Notes under the pieces: generated by a model
What the model was told of the DNA's origin: nothing
Database searches by the model: none
Seen by the model: the letters and a program-made list of their open reading frames with translations, nothing else
In this document: piece after piece, positions 46,179-57,112 of the stretch
Numbering within the stretch: the stretch's first letter is position 1
Layout of the letters: every line of letters begins with the position of its first letter
Position numbers and translations under genes: made by a program
Assembly (NCBI GenBank): GCA_900472785.1
Contig: UCJH01000018.1
Span: 1-64,000 of the forward strand
Direction of reading: 5' to 3'
DNA length: 64,000 bases
From: Hyphomicrobiales bacterium
GTDB taxonomy: Bacteria; Pseudomonadota; Alphaproteobacteria; Rhizobiales; Rhizobiaceae

Positions 46179-46844
46179 TCACGCTCGTGCCACGGCAAAG
46201 CCGAGTTGCGGCTTGGCGTCCGGGCCTCTCAGATATAGTGGCGTTGGCTTGCCGAGGGCTGGATCGGCGATCGCGCCGAGGCGCGCAACGACACCGATAT
46301 CCGCCAGATACCGCGGCGCATCCGTCTCGACGTCCGCGCCGAGCAAAAGCGATCGCGCCGATCCGCAGATCAAGCCCTCGAAACCGGACGCCAGACGGCG
46401 GGCTTCGCCGATCTCGTAGGCTTGCGGTGCGGAAACCTCCGTACCCGTGGCATCAAACATCTGGCCATAGACCTCGTCGCGCTTGGCATCCATCGCCGCA
46501 AAAACCGAATGGCCGGGATGTGCCTCGCGCGCGGCGCGCGCCAAAACCGCAAGGCTGGATACGCCGACGGCGGGAACGGCGAGCGCCAAGGAAAAGCCCC
46601 GAGCGGCGGCGACCCCGACCCGAATGCCGGTGAAGGATCCGGGGCCAATGGTCACCGCAATCCGTTCGATCTGCGAAAGCGTCTTGCCGCTTCCGGCCAA
46701 GGCCTCATCGATGAAGGCCATCAACTGTTCCGCGTGGCCGCGGCCAATATCCGCGCCGGCGCTGGCCAGCACGACATCGCCATCGCTGTCATAGGCAGCA
46801 GCAAAGCAACCGGTTCCGGCCGTATCGAGCGCAAGAACGATCAT
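46179..46844 (-). CDS. tsaB: tRNA threonylcarbamoyladenosine modification protein TsaB
   Basis: A 221-residue ASKHA-fold protein that works with TsaD and TsaE to make t6A37 of tRNA. It opens with ILALDTAG and holds the conserved GPGSFTGIRVGVAAARGF near residues 66-83. It lacks the TsaD metal motif, as expected for TsaB. It is immediately upstream of rimI, a usual pairing. Length is normal. Confidence 0.96.
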   Translation of the reverse strand: MIVLALDTAGTGCFAAAYDSDGDVVLASAGADIGRGHAEQLMAFIDEALAGSGKTLSQIERIAVTIGPGSFTGIRVGVAAARGFSLALAVPAVGVSSLAVLARAAREAHPGHSVFAAMDAKRDEVYGQMFDATGTEVSAPQAYEIGEARRLASGFEGLICGSARSLLLGADVETDAPRYLADIGVVARLGAIADPALGKPTPLYLRGPDAKPQLGFAVARA

Positions 46845-46892
46845 TGCAGCAGCAAGGATACGGATGGCGTCGGCGTCGATGGCATCATCGGA

Positions 46893-47462
46893 TCAGACCG
46901 CTTCGACGGCCTGAACTTCGGGAATGAAGTGGTGCAAGAGGTTCTGGACCCCGTGCTTCAGCGTTGCCGTCGAAGACGGGCAGCCGGAGCATGCGCCCTT
47001 CATGTTGAGGAAGACTGTGCCGTCGCGGAAGCCCTTGAAGGTGATGTCGCCGCCGTCCTGCGCCACCGCTGGACGCACGCGGGTCTCGAGCAGTTCCTTG
47101 ATCGTCGCGACGATGGTTTCGTCGCCGGCTGCAAAGAACTCGCCTTCGACGTCATCGGCATCGTCGCTTGCACCGGCAATCGCCATGACCGGCTGGCCGG
47201 ACATGAAGTGCTCCATGATCGAGCCGAGAATGGCCGGCTTCAGGTGCTGCCACTCCTGCGCTTCCTTGGTCACGGTGACGAAATCATAGCCGAAGAACAC
47301 GCCGGTGACGCCGGGAACGGCAAACAGGCGGGCGGCGAGCGGCGAGCCGGCCGCAGCCTCTTCCGCGTCGAGGAATTCGGCCGTGCCATGTTCCATGACG
47401 ACCTTCCCGGGCAGGAACTTCAGCGTGGCGGGATTTGGCGTGGCTTCGGTCTGGATGAACAT
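46893..47462 (-). CDS. Fe-S scaffold protein of the Nfu type
   Basis: A 189-residue protein with an Nfu N-terminal domain (MFIQTEATPNPATLKFLPG to about residue 90) and a C-terminal NifU-like domain with the cluster-binding CSGC motif (Cys158 and Cys161). It carries and transfers iron-sulfur clusters. CGGAGA lies 6 bases before the ATG at 47,462, which also is where the family starts. It lies 48 bases upstream of tsaB. Confidence 0.95.
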   Translation of the reverse strand: MFIQTEATPNPATLKFLPGKVVMEHGTAEFLDAEEAAAGSPLAARLFAVPGVTGVFFGYDFVTVTKEAQEWQHLKPAILGSIMEHFMSGQPVMAIAGASDDADDVEGEFFAAGDETIVATIKELLETRVRPAVAQDGGDITFKGFRDGTVFLNMKGACSGCPSSTATLKHGVQNLLHHFIPEVQAVEAV

Positions 47463-47594
47463 ATCGGTCTCCGCGTCAGCCGGGATCGTCGCGCGACCGG
47501 CTTGTTTAGAATAATTCAAAAGAATATAAGCGCATTGCAGAGCGCCTTCAAGAGCCGAGGTGCCGGCTTTTGCAACCCGCCGGACGGATTTTCC

Positions 47595-48086
47595 TCAGCT
47601 CAGCGCGTCGATTTCCTCGTTGGTCAGAAGATCGGGAATGACCGTGACCGGGATCGGAAAGGCTGCGGCCTTGCCGGCGATCGACGAGACGAGCGGCCCT
47701 GGTCCATCCTTGGCGGAGCCGGATGCAAGCACCAGAATGGCGATATCTCGGTCTTCCTCGATCAGCGCGTGGATCTGCTCGGCGGCGAGCCCTTCGCGGA
47801 TCACCATTTCCGGCTCGATGCCGATCGTCTCGCGCACCGTCTGGGCGACCTTGGCGAGGACCGCTTCCGCTTCCTCGCGCGCCTCGGCGCGCATGATCCC
47901 CTCGACGCCCAGCCATTGCTGGAAATCTCCGTCTGCGATCACATAGAGCAGAACGAGCCCGCCATTCGAATTCTTGGCACGCAGGCCGGCATAATGAACA
48001 GCACGGCCACATTCGGGGGTATCGTCGATCACCGCCATGAACTTGCGGCGGTGACCTTCCAGTCTTGAGAGTCTTGTTGAAACCAT
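47595..48086 (-). CDS. Universal stress protein (UspA family)
   Basis: A 163-residue single-domain Usp protein. The N-terminal strand FMAVIDDTPECGRAVHYAG and the C-terminal segment DIAILVLASGSAKDG, with VSSIAGKAAAFPIPVTVIP, match the fold; the usual ATP loop G-x2-G-x9-G-[ST] is not clearly conserved, so it may be of the non-ATP-binding type. It lies between trpS and nfu on the same strand, as in relatives. Confidence 0.88.
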   Translation of the reverse strand: MVSTRLSRLEGHRRKFMAVIDDTPECGRAVHYAGLRAKNSNGGLVLLYVIADGDFQQWLGVEGIMRAEAREEAEAVLAKVAQTVRETIGIEPEMVIREGLAAEQIHALIEEDRDIAILVLASGSAKDGPGPLVSSIAGKAAAFPIPVTVIPDLLTNEEIDALS

Positions 48087-48140
48087 GGCCGAACTTTTAC
48101 ACCCGTTCCGGACGGCTGCAAGAGGTCTTTTTCATGCCGC

Positions 48141-49205
48141 CTACTGCAGGAAGCCGATGATCTCGCGCACCTGCTTCATGGTCTTTTCGGCCCGGGCACG
48201 CGCCCTCTCGCCACCGTTGCGCAGGATACCGTCAATATGGCTGGTATCGTCCATCAGCCGGCGCATTTCGCCGGTTATCGGCGCGAGCACGGCGACGGAG
48301 AGATCAACCAGCGCCGGCTTGAACACCGAAAACTGCTGGCCGCCGAATTCCGACAGCACCTGTTCCTTGGTCTTGTCGGACAGGGCCGCATAGATGCCGA
48401 CGAGATTGTCGGCCTCGGGCCGGCCCTTCAGGCCGTCGACCTCGCTCGGAAGCGCATCCGGATCGGTCTTGGCCTTGCGGATCTTCTTGGAGATGGTCTC
48501 GGCGTCGTCCATCAGGTTGACGCGCGACAAGTCCGACGCATCCGATTTCGACATCTTCTTGGTGCCGTCGCGCAACGACATCACGCGCGGCGCCGGACCG
48601 TCGATCAGCGGCTCGACGGTCGGGAAAAAGGCATGCACCGCCTCTTCGCCCACCATGGTGTCGATGCCGTGGCCGGCACGGCGGATATGTTCGGAGAAGT
48701 CATTGTTAAACTTCTGGGCGATATCGCGGGCCAGTTCCAGATGCTGCTTCTGGTCGTCACCAACCGGCACGTGGGTGGCGCGATAGACGAGGATGTCGGC
48801 GGCCATCAGGCTCGGATAGGCGAAAAGGCCCAGCGACGCATTTTCGCGGTCCTTGCCGGCCTTGTCCTTGAACTGGGTCATGCGGTTCATCCAGCCGATA
48901 CGCGCGACGCAATTGAAGATCCAGGCAAGTTCGGCGTGCTGCGGCACCGCCGACTGGTTGAAGACGATATGCTTTTTGGGATCGATGCCCGAGGCGATGA
49001 AGGCGGCGGCGATCGCCCGGATCTGGCCGGGCATGTCGTCATGAACCAGCTGCGCGGTGATCGCGTGCAGATCGACGACGCAATAGATGCAGTCGTTGTT
49101 TTCCTGCAGCGCCACGAACTTGCGGATCGCACCGAGATAATTGCCGAGATGCAGATTGCCCGTCGGCTGGACGCCGGAGAAAACGAGCGGCTGGAAGTCT
49201 GACAT
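48141..49205 (-). CDS. trpS: Tryptophanyl-tRNA synthetase
   Basis: A 354-residue class I aminoacyl-tRNA synthetase. The HIGH-type motif is GNLHLGN near residue 16, and the KMSKS motif is KKMSKSD near 200; [12 protein letters not shown] and [13 protein letters not shown] are family marks. The ATG at 49,205 has GAGGA 5 bases upstream; the long in-frame extension beyond it is a chance open frame. No leader-peptide attenuator was seen. Confidence 0.98.
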   Translation of the reverse strand: MSDFQPLVFSGVQPTGNLHLGNYLGAIRKFVALQENNDCIYCVVDLHAITAQLVHDDMPGQIRAIAAAFIASGIDPKKHIVFNQSAVPQHAELAWIFNCVARIGWMNRMTQFKDKAGKDRENASLGLFAYPSLMAADILVYRATHVPVGDDQKQHLELARDIAQKFNNDFSEHIRRAGHGIDTMVGEEAVHAFFPTVEPLIDGPAPRVMSLRDGTKKMSKSDASDLSRVNLMDDAETISKKIRKAKTDPDALPSEVDGLKGRPEADNLVGIYAALSDKTKEQVLSEFGGQQFSVFKPALVDLSVAVLAPITGEMRRLMDDTSHIDGILRNGGERARARAEKTMKQVREIIGFLQ

Positions 49206-49321
49206 GATGTCCTCGATCTGGCTTGTGGAGGGCCGGGTATACCGAAACTCGTCTGCGTTGATATTGGCGGCGCTTATGCACGGGCAGTGCCTGCCGATCA
49301 AGGGAAAACACGGAGGCCCTG

Positions 49322-49714
49322 TCAGCCCGCGGGCTGCAGCAGATCCCAGCTGTTGCCGAACGGATCGACAAAGACGGCCACCGTCCCGTAGGGCTCGCGG
49401 CGCGGCTCCTCGAGGAAGACGACTCCCTTTTCCAGCATGGCCGCATGATCGCGGGCAAAATCGTCGGTGAACAGGAAGAAGCCGACGCGTCCGCCGGCCT
49501 GGTTGCCGATCGCCGCGTCCTGCCGGGCACCCTCGGCCTTCGCAATCACCAGCGCCGTTTCCACGGCCCCTTTTGGCCGGACGACGACCCAGCGCTTGCC
49601 GTCTCCCATATCGGTATCGTCCAGCAGGTCGAAGCCGAGGCTGCCGCAATAAAAGGCGATGGCGGCGTCGTAGTCCGGGACCACCAGGGCGATACGGGCA
49701 ATGACCTGCTTCAT
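49322..49714 (-). CDS. Glyoxalase/VOC-family protein
   Basis: A 130-residue single VOC domain of the glyoxalase/bleomycin-resistance superfamily. It has two beta-alpha-beta-beta-beta units: [25 protein letters not shown] at the N-terminus and a C-terminal half ending [16 protein letters not shown], which holds the usual Asp-Pro-Gly pattern. The reaction is unknown. It lies between murJ and trpS, genes that adjoin in many relatives, and may be an insertion. Confidence 0.85.
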   Translation of the reverse strand: MKQVIARIALVVPDYDAAIAFYCGSLGFDLLDDTDMGDGKRWVVVRPKGAVETALVIAKAEGARQDAAIGNQAGGRVGFFLFTDDFARDHAAMLEKGVVFLEEPRREPYGTVAVFVDPFGNSWDLLQPAG

Positions 49715-49724
49715 GCCGGCCCCC

Positions 49725-51320
49725 TCAGAGATCGGCCGGCGGCAAGGGGTCGGCTGCTACCGCCTTGCGCTTCATGTTACGGCGGATCATCGACAGGTCG
49801 GCGCCGCCGATCAGGAAGGCGACGCTGAAATAGATCACCATTGCAAGGCCGATCAGCATCATCAGGGCGGCAAGCTGCACGAACAGCGACGACTGCGGCG
49901 CCAGCCAGCCGGCAAGAGCCAGCGAGGCATAATTCAACGCGACGGCCATGATGACCGTCGCCACGATGAGCCGGAGCACGCGGCTGAAAAGCGCGCTTTC
50001 CCAGGTCCAGTGCCCGCGCCGGACCAGCGTGACGAAGAGGAGGATCGTGGTCACCCAGCCGGAGGTCGCTTCGGCAGTCGCGATGCCGCGCTCGGCAAAC
50101 AGCGGAAACAGCGAGACGGCCAGCGCGCAATTGACAACCACGGAAATGCCGGTGATCTTCATCGGCGTGCTGGTGTCCTCGCGCGCGAAGAAACCCGGAT
50201 TGAGCGCCTTGATCATCACGAAGGCCGGAAGCCCGAGACCGTAGATCGCCAGCGTCGCCGCCACCGTCGCGGTGGTATCGACCGAGAAGGCGCCGCGCTC
50301 GTAAAGCACCCGGACGATCTCGTCGGAAATCACCCAGAGCGCACCGGCAGCCGGCAATGTCAGGAAGAGCACGAATTCGAGCGAGCGGTTCTGCAGGTTC
50401 GCCGCTTCCTTGACATGGCCGCCGCGCAGCGCCCGCGACAATTCGGGAAGCAGGACGACACCGACGGCGATGCCGACCACGCCGAGCGGCAGCTGGTAGA
50501 CCCGGTCGGCATATTGCAGGACGGAGATGGCTCCGTCCTTGGTCGAGGCGATCATCTGGCCGATAAGCTGGTTGATCTGGGTGATGCCCCCGGTAACCGC
50601 GGCCGGGAAGGCAAGCCAGAGCAGGCGCTTGACGTTGGGCGTAAGCCGCGGGCGCTTCAGCGCGAAGCTCATGCCCGCGGCGCGGACGCCGATGTAGAGG
50701 ACGGCCATCTGCAGGAGGCCCGCGACCAGCACGCCCCAGGACAGATACCAGGCCGTCGCCAGCGGATCGGCACCTGTCCACAGTCCGTAGCCCAGCGCAC
50801 CGATGAGCGCGACGTTGAGGAAGATCGGCGCCACGGCGGCGGCGAAATAATGCTGCAGCGAATTCAGCATGCCCGACAGCATGGCCGTCAGCGACATGCA
50901 CATGAGATAGGGAAACATGACGATCGACAGCTTGACCGTGATGTCGAACTTCGCCGTATCATCGACGAAGCCCGGCGCGATCACCCAGGCGACGATCCAC
51001 GGCATCGCCAGTTCCATGGCGATGGTGATCAACAGCAGCACCGAGAACAGCACACCCAGCACTTCCTCGGAGAAGCGCTTGGCGCCCTCGACGCCGTTGG
51101 CTTCGATCTCCTTGGCAAACAGCGGCACGAAGGCGGCATTGAACGCGCCTTCCGCGAACAGGCGGCGAAACAGGTTCGGAAACCGGAAAGCGGCATAAAA
51201 GGCATCGGCCATCGGGCCTGTGCCGAGCGCCGCTGCCATCAGCGTTTCCCGCGCAAAACCGAGGAACCGGCTGCCGAGCGTGGCTCCGCCGACGGTTGCG
51301 AATTTCCGGACGAGACTCAT
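49725..51320 (-). CDS. murJ: Lipid II flippase MurJ
   Basis: A 531-residue MOP-superfamily membrane protein with about fourteen helices that moves lipid II across the inner membrane. The N-terminus [20 protein letters not shown], then [17 protein letters not shown]-like sequence, is the family signature. Its start overlaps the end of glnD by 4 bases (ATGA), so the two are translated together. The VOC gene follows 10 bases later. Confidence 0.97.
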   Translation of the reverse strand: MSLVRKFATVGGATLGSRFLGFARETLMAAALGTGPMADAFYAAFRFPNLFRRLFAEGAFNAAFVPLFAKEIEANGVEGAKRFSEEVLGVLFSVLLLITIAMELAMPWIVAWVIAPGFVDDTAKFDITVKLSIVMFPYLMCMSLTAMLSGMLNSLQHYFAAAVAPIFLNVALIGALGYGLWTGADPLATAWYLSWGVLVAGLLQMAVLYIGVRAAGMSFALKRPRLTPNVKRLLWLAFPAAVTGGITQINQLIGQMIASTKDGAISVLQYADRVYQLPLGVVGIAVGVVLLPELSRALRGGHVKEAANLQNRSLEFVLFLTLPAAGALWVISDEIVRVLYERGAFSVDTTATVAATLAIYGLGLPAFVMIKALNPGFFAREDTSTPMKITGISVVVNCALAVSLFPLFAERGIATAEATSGWVTTILLFVTLVRRGHWTWESALFSRVLRLIVATVIMAVALNYASLALAGWLAPQSSLFVQLAALMMLIGLAMVIYFSVAFLIGGADLSMIRRNMKRKAVAADPLPPADL

Positions 51321-54166
51321 AATTCGGCCTTGGCCTTTCTGGCAGGGGCAAGCACGCGCGGGCTCTGCTGGGGCGCGATCATGCCCGACGGCATCCGATC
51401 GCGCACCTCGTCGGCCTCATCGGCCATGACCGCCTTCAGCCGGGCCGCGACATTGCTCTGCCGGCTTTCGCTAGTGAGTTTCTGGCCGACAAGGTCGGTC
51501 ACATAGAAGGTATCGATGACCTTTTCGCCGAAGGTGGTGATATGCGCAGAAGCGATATCGAGCGACAGGTCGGACAAAACGGCGGTCATCTCCGAGAGCA
51601 GACCGGTGCGGTCGAGGCACTCCACTTCGATAACGGTGAACTTGTTGGACAGCGTGTTGCTGATGGTGACTGCCGGCGTGACGGTGAAGGCCTTGTTGCG
51701 CTTGCGGCCTTTCGAGCGGCTGGCAATGACCTCCGGCAGGCGCTTGGCTCCGGAAAGCACATCCTCGATCATCTTGCCGATATTGGCCGCCCGCCGCTTC
51801 TCGTCCTCGTCCACCGGGAACTCGCGGGTGATCAGGATCGTATCGAGCGCGCGGCCATCGGATGTCGTGAAGATCTGCGCATCGACGATATTCGCCCCGG
51901 CCGCGGCGCAGGCGCCAGCGATCACCGCCAGCAGGCGCGGATGGTCCGGCGACAGAACGGTGATTTCGGTGATGGCATGGAACTGATGGGTGCGCACCAT
52001 AGTCGCCAGCGCCCGCCCGGCCTTGTCGGCCTCGCGGATGAAATGCGCGTGGCGCAGCTGATCCTCGAGCGGTACGGAGAGGAGGTAGGGCTGGTAGTGC
52101 AGCTTGGTATAGGTTTTCCTGTCCTTCTGGCTCCAGTCCGAAAGCGCGTTGAACAGAACCTCGCCGGCGTGTTTCGCCCGCTCCTTGCGCGGCACTTCGG
52201 AGAAACCGCCGGAAATCATTAGTTCGGTTTCATAATATAGAGTGCGCAGCAGCTGGCCCTTCCAGCCGTTCCAGACGCCGGGACCGACCGCGCGGATATC
52301 GCAGACCGTCAGGATCATCAGCATCTTCAGGCGATCGAGCGACTGAACTCGCTCGGCGAAATCGATGATCGTCTTGCGGTCGTTGAGGTCGCGGGTCTGC
52401 GCGACCATCGACATGGTCAGGTGCTCCTCGATCAGCCAGGCCACGGTTTCGGTCTGCTTCAGCGTCAGGCCGAAGCGCGGGCCGAGGCGCCGGGCAACCT
52501 TGGCGCCGGCGGTCGAATGGTCTTCCGGCCTGCCCTTGGCGACATCGTGCAGCAGAACCGCGACGAACAGCGCGGTGCGGTCCTCGATACCCGGCATGAC
52601 CTTGACGGCGAGCGGATGGACGTCCTCTTCCTTGCCCTGATCGACCCGCGACAGCACGTCCACCGACCGCAGCAGGTGCTCGTCCACCGTATAATGATGG
52701 TACATGTTGAACTGCATCAGCGAGACGATCTTGCCGAATTCCGGGATGAAGCGCCCAAGCACGCCGGCCTCGTTCATGCGCCGCAGGATCAATTCGGGAT
52801 TGCGCCTGGAGGTCAGGATGGCGATGAAAAGCCGGTTGGCTTCCTCGTCGTCGCGCAGCGCCGGCGTGATCAGGCTGAGCGAGCGGGTGACAAGCTTCAG
52901 CGCCGCCGGATGGAATTCCAGCTTGTTGATGTCGGCCACGTGGAAGATGCGGATCAGGTTGACCGGATCGCGCTTGAAGACTTCCGGGCTCGAAAGCGCG
53001 ATCCGCCCGCCGTCATCAACGAATTCCAGCGACCCGGCGATCTTGCGGATGCGGTTGGTGAAGCGGCTGAAAACAGCCGTCAGGCCCGGCAATTGCTTGG
53101 CCTGCTGGTCTTCCAGCGCGGCGCAGAAGATGCGCGTGAGATCGCCGACATTCTTGGCGACGAGGAAGTAGTGCTTCATGAAGCGCTCGACCGCCGAGAG
53201 GCCGGGATGGTCATGATAACCGAGGCATTCGGCGATTTCGCGCTGGATGTCGAAGGACAGCCGCTCTTCCGCCTTGCCCGTCAGGAAATGCATGTGGCAA
53301 CGCACGGCCCAGAGGAAATCGTCCGACTTCTGGAAGAGCGTGTACTCCTGCCTCGAAAGCACGCCCAGCTTGATCAGGTCGGCGCTATCCTTCACCCGGT
53401 AGAAGTATTTGGCGATCCAGAACAGGGTGTGCAGGTCGCGCAGCCCGCCCTTGCCTTCCTTGACGTTCGGCTCGACCAGATAGCGCGTATCGCCGGCCTT
53501 GCGGTGACGCTCGTCGCGCTCGGCAAGCTTGGCGGCAATGAAATCGGGGCCGGTGTTCTTGACGATTTCGTCGTCGAACCGCGCCGCCAGTTCATCGGCA
53601 AGCGCCCGCGAGCCGCAGATGAAGCGGGTCTCCAGAATGGCGGTGCGGATGGTCATGTCGCTGCGCGACAGCCGGATGCACTCGTCGATCGTGCGCGTCG
53701 CATGGCCGACCTTGAAGCCGAGATCCCACAGGATATACAGCATGAACTCGATTGCCGGCTCGCTCCACACGGCTTTCTTGGATGGCAACAGGAACAGCAG
53801 GTCGATATCGGACCCCGGCGCCAGCGTCCCGCGGCCATAGCCGCCGACTGCGGCGACGGCGATGCGCGCATGGGCAGGCGCCTGAGCCGCATCGAAAATC
53901 TCATTGAGCACGAAGGCATGCAGCGTCGCGATCAGCTGATCCTGGAGCCAGGAGATGCGCTGCGCACACTTCAATCCGCTGCCGTCTTCCATCAGCAGTT
54001 TACGGGCCTTTTCGCGCCCTTGCAGATTGGCGGCGCGGAACGCGGCCAGGAGCGCCTGACGCATCGGATCGCGCGATTCCGCATGGGCCGACGCGATGAA
54101 ATCGCACTTGGCCTTCAATGCCGCGACATCGAGGATTTCGGGAAATGCCATATCTTGCCTGGCCAT
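51317..54166 (-). CDS. glnD: Bifunctional uridylyltransferase/uridylyl-removing enzyme GlnD
   Basis: A 949-residue sensor of glutamine that uridylylates and deuridylylates PII proteins. In order it has a nucleotidyltransferase domain ([19 protein letters not shown]), a helical region, an HD domain with LLHDVAKGR, and two ACT domains near the C-terminus ([22 protein letters not shown] and [16 protein letters not shown]). Start choice: ATG at 54,166 begins [12 protein letters not shown], as relatives do; an ATG at 54,220 abuts a large hairpin and one at 54,151 has AGG at good spacing. It overlaps murJ downstream. Confidence 0.96.
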   Translation of the reverse strand: MARQDMAFPEILDVAALKAKCDFIASAHAESRDPMRQALLAAFRAANLQGREKARKLLMEDGSGLKCAQRISWLQDQLIATLHAFVLNEIFDAAQAPAHARIAVAAVGGYGRGTLAPGSDIDLLFLLPSKKAVWSEPAIEFMLYILWDLGFKVGHATRTIDECIRLSRSDMTIRTAILETRFICGSRALADELAARFDDEIVKNTGPDFIAAKLAERDERHRKAGDTRYLVEPNVKEGKGGLRDLHTLFWIAKYFYRVKDSADLIKLGVLSRQEYTLFQKSDDFLWAVRCHMHFLTGKAEERLSFDIQREIAECLGYHDHPGLSAVERFMKHYFLVAKNVGDLTRIFCAALEDQQAKQLPGLTAVFSRFTNRIRKIAGSLEFVDDGGRIALSSPEVFKRDPVNLIRIFHVADINKLEFHPAALKLVTRSLSLITPALRDDEEANRLFIAILTSRRNPELILRRMNEAGVLGRFIPEFGKIVSLMQFNMYHHYTVDEHLLRSVDVLSRVDQGKEEDVHPLAVKVMPGIEDRTALFVAVLLHDVAKGRPEDHSTAGAKVARRLGPRFGLTLKQTETVAWLIEEHLTMSMVAQTRDLNDRKTIIDFAERVQSLDRLKMLMILTVCDIRAVGPGVWNGWKGQLLRTLYYETELMISGGFSEVPRKERAKHAGEVLFNALSDWSQKDRKTYTKLHYQPYLLSVPLEDQLRHAHFIREADKAGRALATMVRTHQFHAITEITVLSPDHPRLLAVIAGACAAAGANIVDAQIFTTSDGRALDTILITREFPVDEDEKRRAANIGKMIEDVLSGAKRLPEVIASRSKGRKRNKAFTVTPAVTISNTLSNKFTVIEVECLDRTGLLSEMTAVLSDLSLDIASAHITTFGEKVIDTFYVTDLVGQKLTSESRQSNVAARLKAVMADEADEVRDRMPSGMIAPQQSPRVLAPARKAKAEL

Positions 54167-54220
54167 AGAATGCCGACCACTATCCTGTCCGGCCTCAACC
54201 GCGGGCCGCTGCGTTTTCAT

Positions 54221-54263
54221 GCGCTATAGACCTTTTGCCCCAACGACAAAAGGTCTATAGCGC
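54221..54263. repeat. Perfect 17-bp inverted repeat between mutS and glnD
   Basis: Arms at 54,221-54,237 and 54,247-54,263 are exact reverse complements around a 9-nt loop, filling the space from the mutS stop codon to the glnD region. No T run follows on the minus strand, so it is not a standard terminator. As RNA it would form a very stable hairpin between two cotranscribed genes. Confidence 0.9.
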
Positions 54264-57008
54264 TCAAGCCTTGCCAAGTTGTTTCTTCAGCGCATAAAGC
54301 GCCTCCAGCGCGTCGCGCGGGGTCATATCATCGGGATTGAGGCTTTTTAGCGCCTCCTCGACCTTTGACGGACCGGCCTTGGCGATCTCCTCGCGGCGGA
54401 TCGCCACCTGGAAGAGCGGCAGGTCGTCGATCAGCTGGCTTGCCGGGTTCTTGCGGTCGGCATCCTCCAGCTTCGCCAGCACATCCTTGGCGCGGGCAAC
54501 CACCGATGCCGGCAGGCCGGCGAGGCGCGCGACCTGGATACCGTAGGAGCGGTCGGCCGCGCCGGGGCCGACCTCGTGCAGGAAGATTACGTCGCCGTCC
54601 CATTCCTTCACCCGCATCGTCGCGTTCGACAGGCGTCCGAGCTTTTCCGACAGCACGGTCAATTCGTGGAAATGCGTGGCGAAAAGCCCGCGGCAGCGGT
54701 TTGCCTCGTGCAGGTGCTCGACGGCTGCCCAGGCGATCGACAGGCCGTCGAAGGTCGCGGTGCCGCGGCCGATCTCGTCGAGGATCACCAGCGAGCGGTC
54801 GGTCGCCTGGTTGAGGATCGCCGCCGTCTCGACCATCTCGACCATGAAGGTCGAGCGGCCGCGCGCCAGGTCGTCGGATGCGCCGACACGCGAGAACAAC
54901 CGGTCGACGATGCCGATATGGGCTGATGTCGCCGGGACGAAGGAGCCCATCTGCGCCATGATGGCGATCAGCGCGTTCTGCCGGAGAAAAGTCGATTTAC
55001 CGCCCATGTTGGGACCGGTCAGCAGCCAGATCGCGCCGTCGCCCTCCCCGTCATGGGGTGACAGGTCGCAGGTATTGGCAACGAAGGCGGCACCCGCCTG
55101 CCGGCGCAGCGCCCGCTCAACCACCGGATGGCGGCCGCCTTCGATGGCAAACATTCTCGACTGATCGACCTGCGGGCGGCAGTATGCCTGCTCCTCGGCC
55201 AGCGTTGCGAGGCCCGCGGAGACGTCGATCACGGCCAGGGCGACGGCGGCCGCCTTGATCGCTTCCGCCTCGGCGACGACATCGGCCGTCAGGGCGTCGA
55301 AGGCGCGAAGCTCGATGGCGAGTGCCCGATCGGCGGCATTGGCGATCTTGGTTTCGAGCTCCGACAGCACCGTGGTGGTGAAACGCATGGCGCCGGCCAT
55401 GGTCTGGCGGTGGATGAAGCGGGCCTTCGCCTCGTCTCCCTCCGTCAGCGCCGACGCGTTGAGCGCGGTGACCTCGATGAAATAGCCGAGCACGTTGTTG
55501 TATTTGATCTTCAGCGCCTTGACGCCGGTCTCCTCGGCATATTGCAGCTGCAGCGCGGCGATCACCCGGCGCGACTGGTCGCGCAGCGCCCGCATCTCGT
55601 CGAGTTCCGCATGGGCACCTTCGCGCAGAAAGCCGCCATCCCTTTTGAGAAGGGGCAGTTCCTCCGACAGCATCGACCCGAGACCGTCGACGAGGCCCTG
55701 GGGCAGGCCACGAACAGCAGCCAGGGCCTGCGAAAGCTCGTCCGAAAGGGTGCCGCGTTCCAGCAGGCGCGCCACCTGCGCCGCCGTCTGCAGCCCGGCC
55801 AGAATGCTGCCGAGATCACGCGGGCCGCCGCGCCCGAGCGCCAGCCGCGACAGTGCCCGCGGCATGTCCGGAACGCGCTTCAGGACGTCGCGCAGGTCGG
55901 AGCAGAAGGATGGCTGCTCCGTCAGCAAGGCGAGGGAATCGAGCCGCGCGTTGATCCGCTCCGGCTCCGTCAGCGGCGACATCAGCCGTTCGGCCAGAAG
56001 CCGCGCCCCGCCGCCCGTCACCGTGCGGTCCAGCGCCTTCAGGAGCGTGCCGTTGCGGTCTCCCGACAAGGTCTTCACCAGCTCGAGATTGCCGCGTGTC
56101 GCCGGATCGATGAACAGCGTCGAGGCGCCGCTTTCCCGCTCGGGGATGCCGAGCGGCGGCCGCTCGGCGAATTGCGTCTTCTCGACATAGGAAATCGCCG
56201 CGGAAGCCGCCGCCATTTCGGCGCGCGAAAAACTGCCGAAGCCATCGAGCGTCTTGACGCCATAATAGCGGGTGATCCGGTTTTCCGCCGTCGCGCTGTC
56301 GAACAGAACCGCCGGCTGCGGCACGGCAACGCGGCCGAGAACATCGATCACCGGGCGCATCTCGGGATCGTGGAACAGCGTATCGGCGAGGATCAGCTCG
56401 CGCGGCTCGATGCGCAGGATATCGGCGAGAAGCCGGCTCTCCGCCGTTTCCGCCAGCCGGAAGACGCCGGTGGAAATATCGATCCAGGCGAGCGCAAGCG
56501 CCGGCTCGGCGCCGCCACGGATCCTTGACAGCGCCATCAGATAGTTCGATTCAAACGGCGAGAGCAGCTTGTCCTCGGTGATCGTGCCCGGCGTGACGAG
56601 CCGTACGACGTCGCGTTTGACGACCGACTTTCCACCGCGCTTCTTGGCTTCGGCCGGATCCTCGACCTGCTCGCAGACCGCAACCCGGAAACCGAGCCCG
56701 ATCAGCTTTTGCAGATAGTCGTCGGCGGCATGCACCGGCACGCCGCACATCGGGATGTCCTGGCCCAGATGCTGGCCGCGCCGCGTCAGCGTGATGCCGA
56801 GCGCACGGGACGCATCGACGGCATCCTGGAAGAACAGCTCGTAGAAATCGCCCATGCGGTAGAACAACAGCGAATCCGGGTTGTTCGCCTTGATCTCGAT
56901 GAACTGCTCCATCATCGGCGTGGCCGTCGAGCGGCTTTCTTCCGTCGCCAGTTGCGCGGCGGACAGGACCTCGTTGTTTCGGGCGGCGGGCTCAGTCACG
57001 AATGTCAT
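54264..57008 (-). CDS. mutS: DNA mismatch repair protein MutS
   Basis: A 914-residue mismatch-recognition ATPase. The mismatch-reading Phe-x-Glu lies in MGDFYELF near residue 56; the Walker A is GPNMGGKST at about 655 and the DEIGRGT Walker B region follows. The core, lever and clamp domains are complete. The ATG at 57,008 has AGGAA 6 bases upstream; a GTG at 57,035 is less likely. It diverges from tme across about 100 bases and is followed by the inverted repeat and glnD. Confidence 0.98.
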   Translation of the reverse strand: MTFVTEPAARNNEVLSAAQLATEESRSTATPMMEQFIEIKANNPDSLLFYRMGDFYELFFQDAVDASRALGITLTRRGQHLGQDIPMCGVPVHAADDYLQKLIGLGFRVAVCEQVEDPAEAKKRGGKSVVKRDVVRLVTPGTITEDKLLSPFESNYLMALSRIRGGAEPALALAWIDISTGVFRLAETAESRLLADILRIEPRELILADTLFHDPEMRPVIDVLGRVAVPQPAVLFDSATAENRITRYYGVKTLDGFGSFSRAEMAAASAAISYVEKTQFAERPPLGIPERESGASTLFIDPATRGNLELVKTLSGDRNGTLLKALDRTVTGGGARLLAERLMSPLTEPERINARLDSLALLTEQPSFCSDLRDVLKRVPDMPRALSRLALGRGGPRDLGSILAGLQTAAQVARLLERGTLSDELSQALAAVRGLPQGLVDGLGSMLSEELPLLKRDGGFLREGAHAELDEMRALRDQSRRVIAALQLQYAEETGVKALKIKYNNVLGYFIEVTALNASALTEGDEAKARFIHRQTMAGAMRFTTTVLSELETKIANAADRALAIELRAFDALTADVVAEAEAIKAAAVALAVIDVSAGLATLAEEQAYCRPQVDQSRMFAIEGGRHPVVERALRRQAGAAFVANTCDLSPHDGEGDGAIWLLTGPNMGGKSTFLRQNALIAIMAQMGSFVPATSAHIGIVDRLFSRVGASDDLARGRSTFMVEMVETAAILNQATDRSLVILDEIGRGTATFDGLSIAWAAVEHLHEANRCRGLFATHFHELTVLSEKLGRLSNATMRVKEWDGDVIFLHEVGPGAADRSYGIQVARLAGLPASVVARAKDVLAKLEDADRKNPASQLIDDLPLFQVAIRREEIAKAGPSKVEEALKSLNPDDMTPRDALEALYALKKQLGKA

Positions 57009-57112
57009 GGTGTTCCTAAAAAAGTGGTGCCACACTATTCACGGGCGTTTATAGAAGACAACAACAAAGAGGCACGCCAAGGTCGCGGCCCACAGGAGGT
57101 TGAGGAGGAATC

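Noticed and set aside
52421-54229. 602-codon open frame opposite glnD
   Set aside because: Antisense of glnD in GC-rich DNA, without known motifs.
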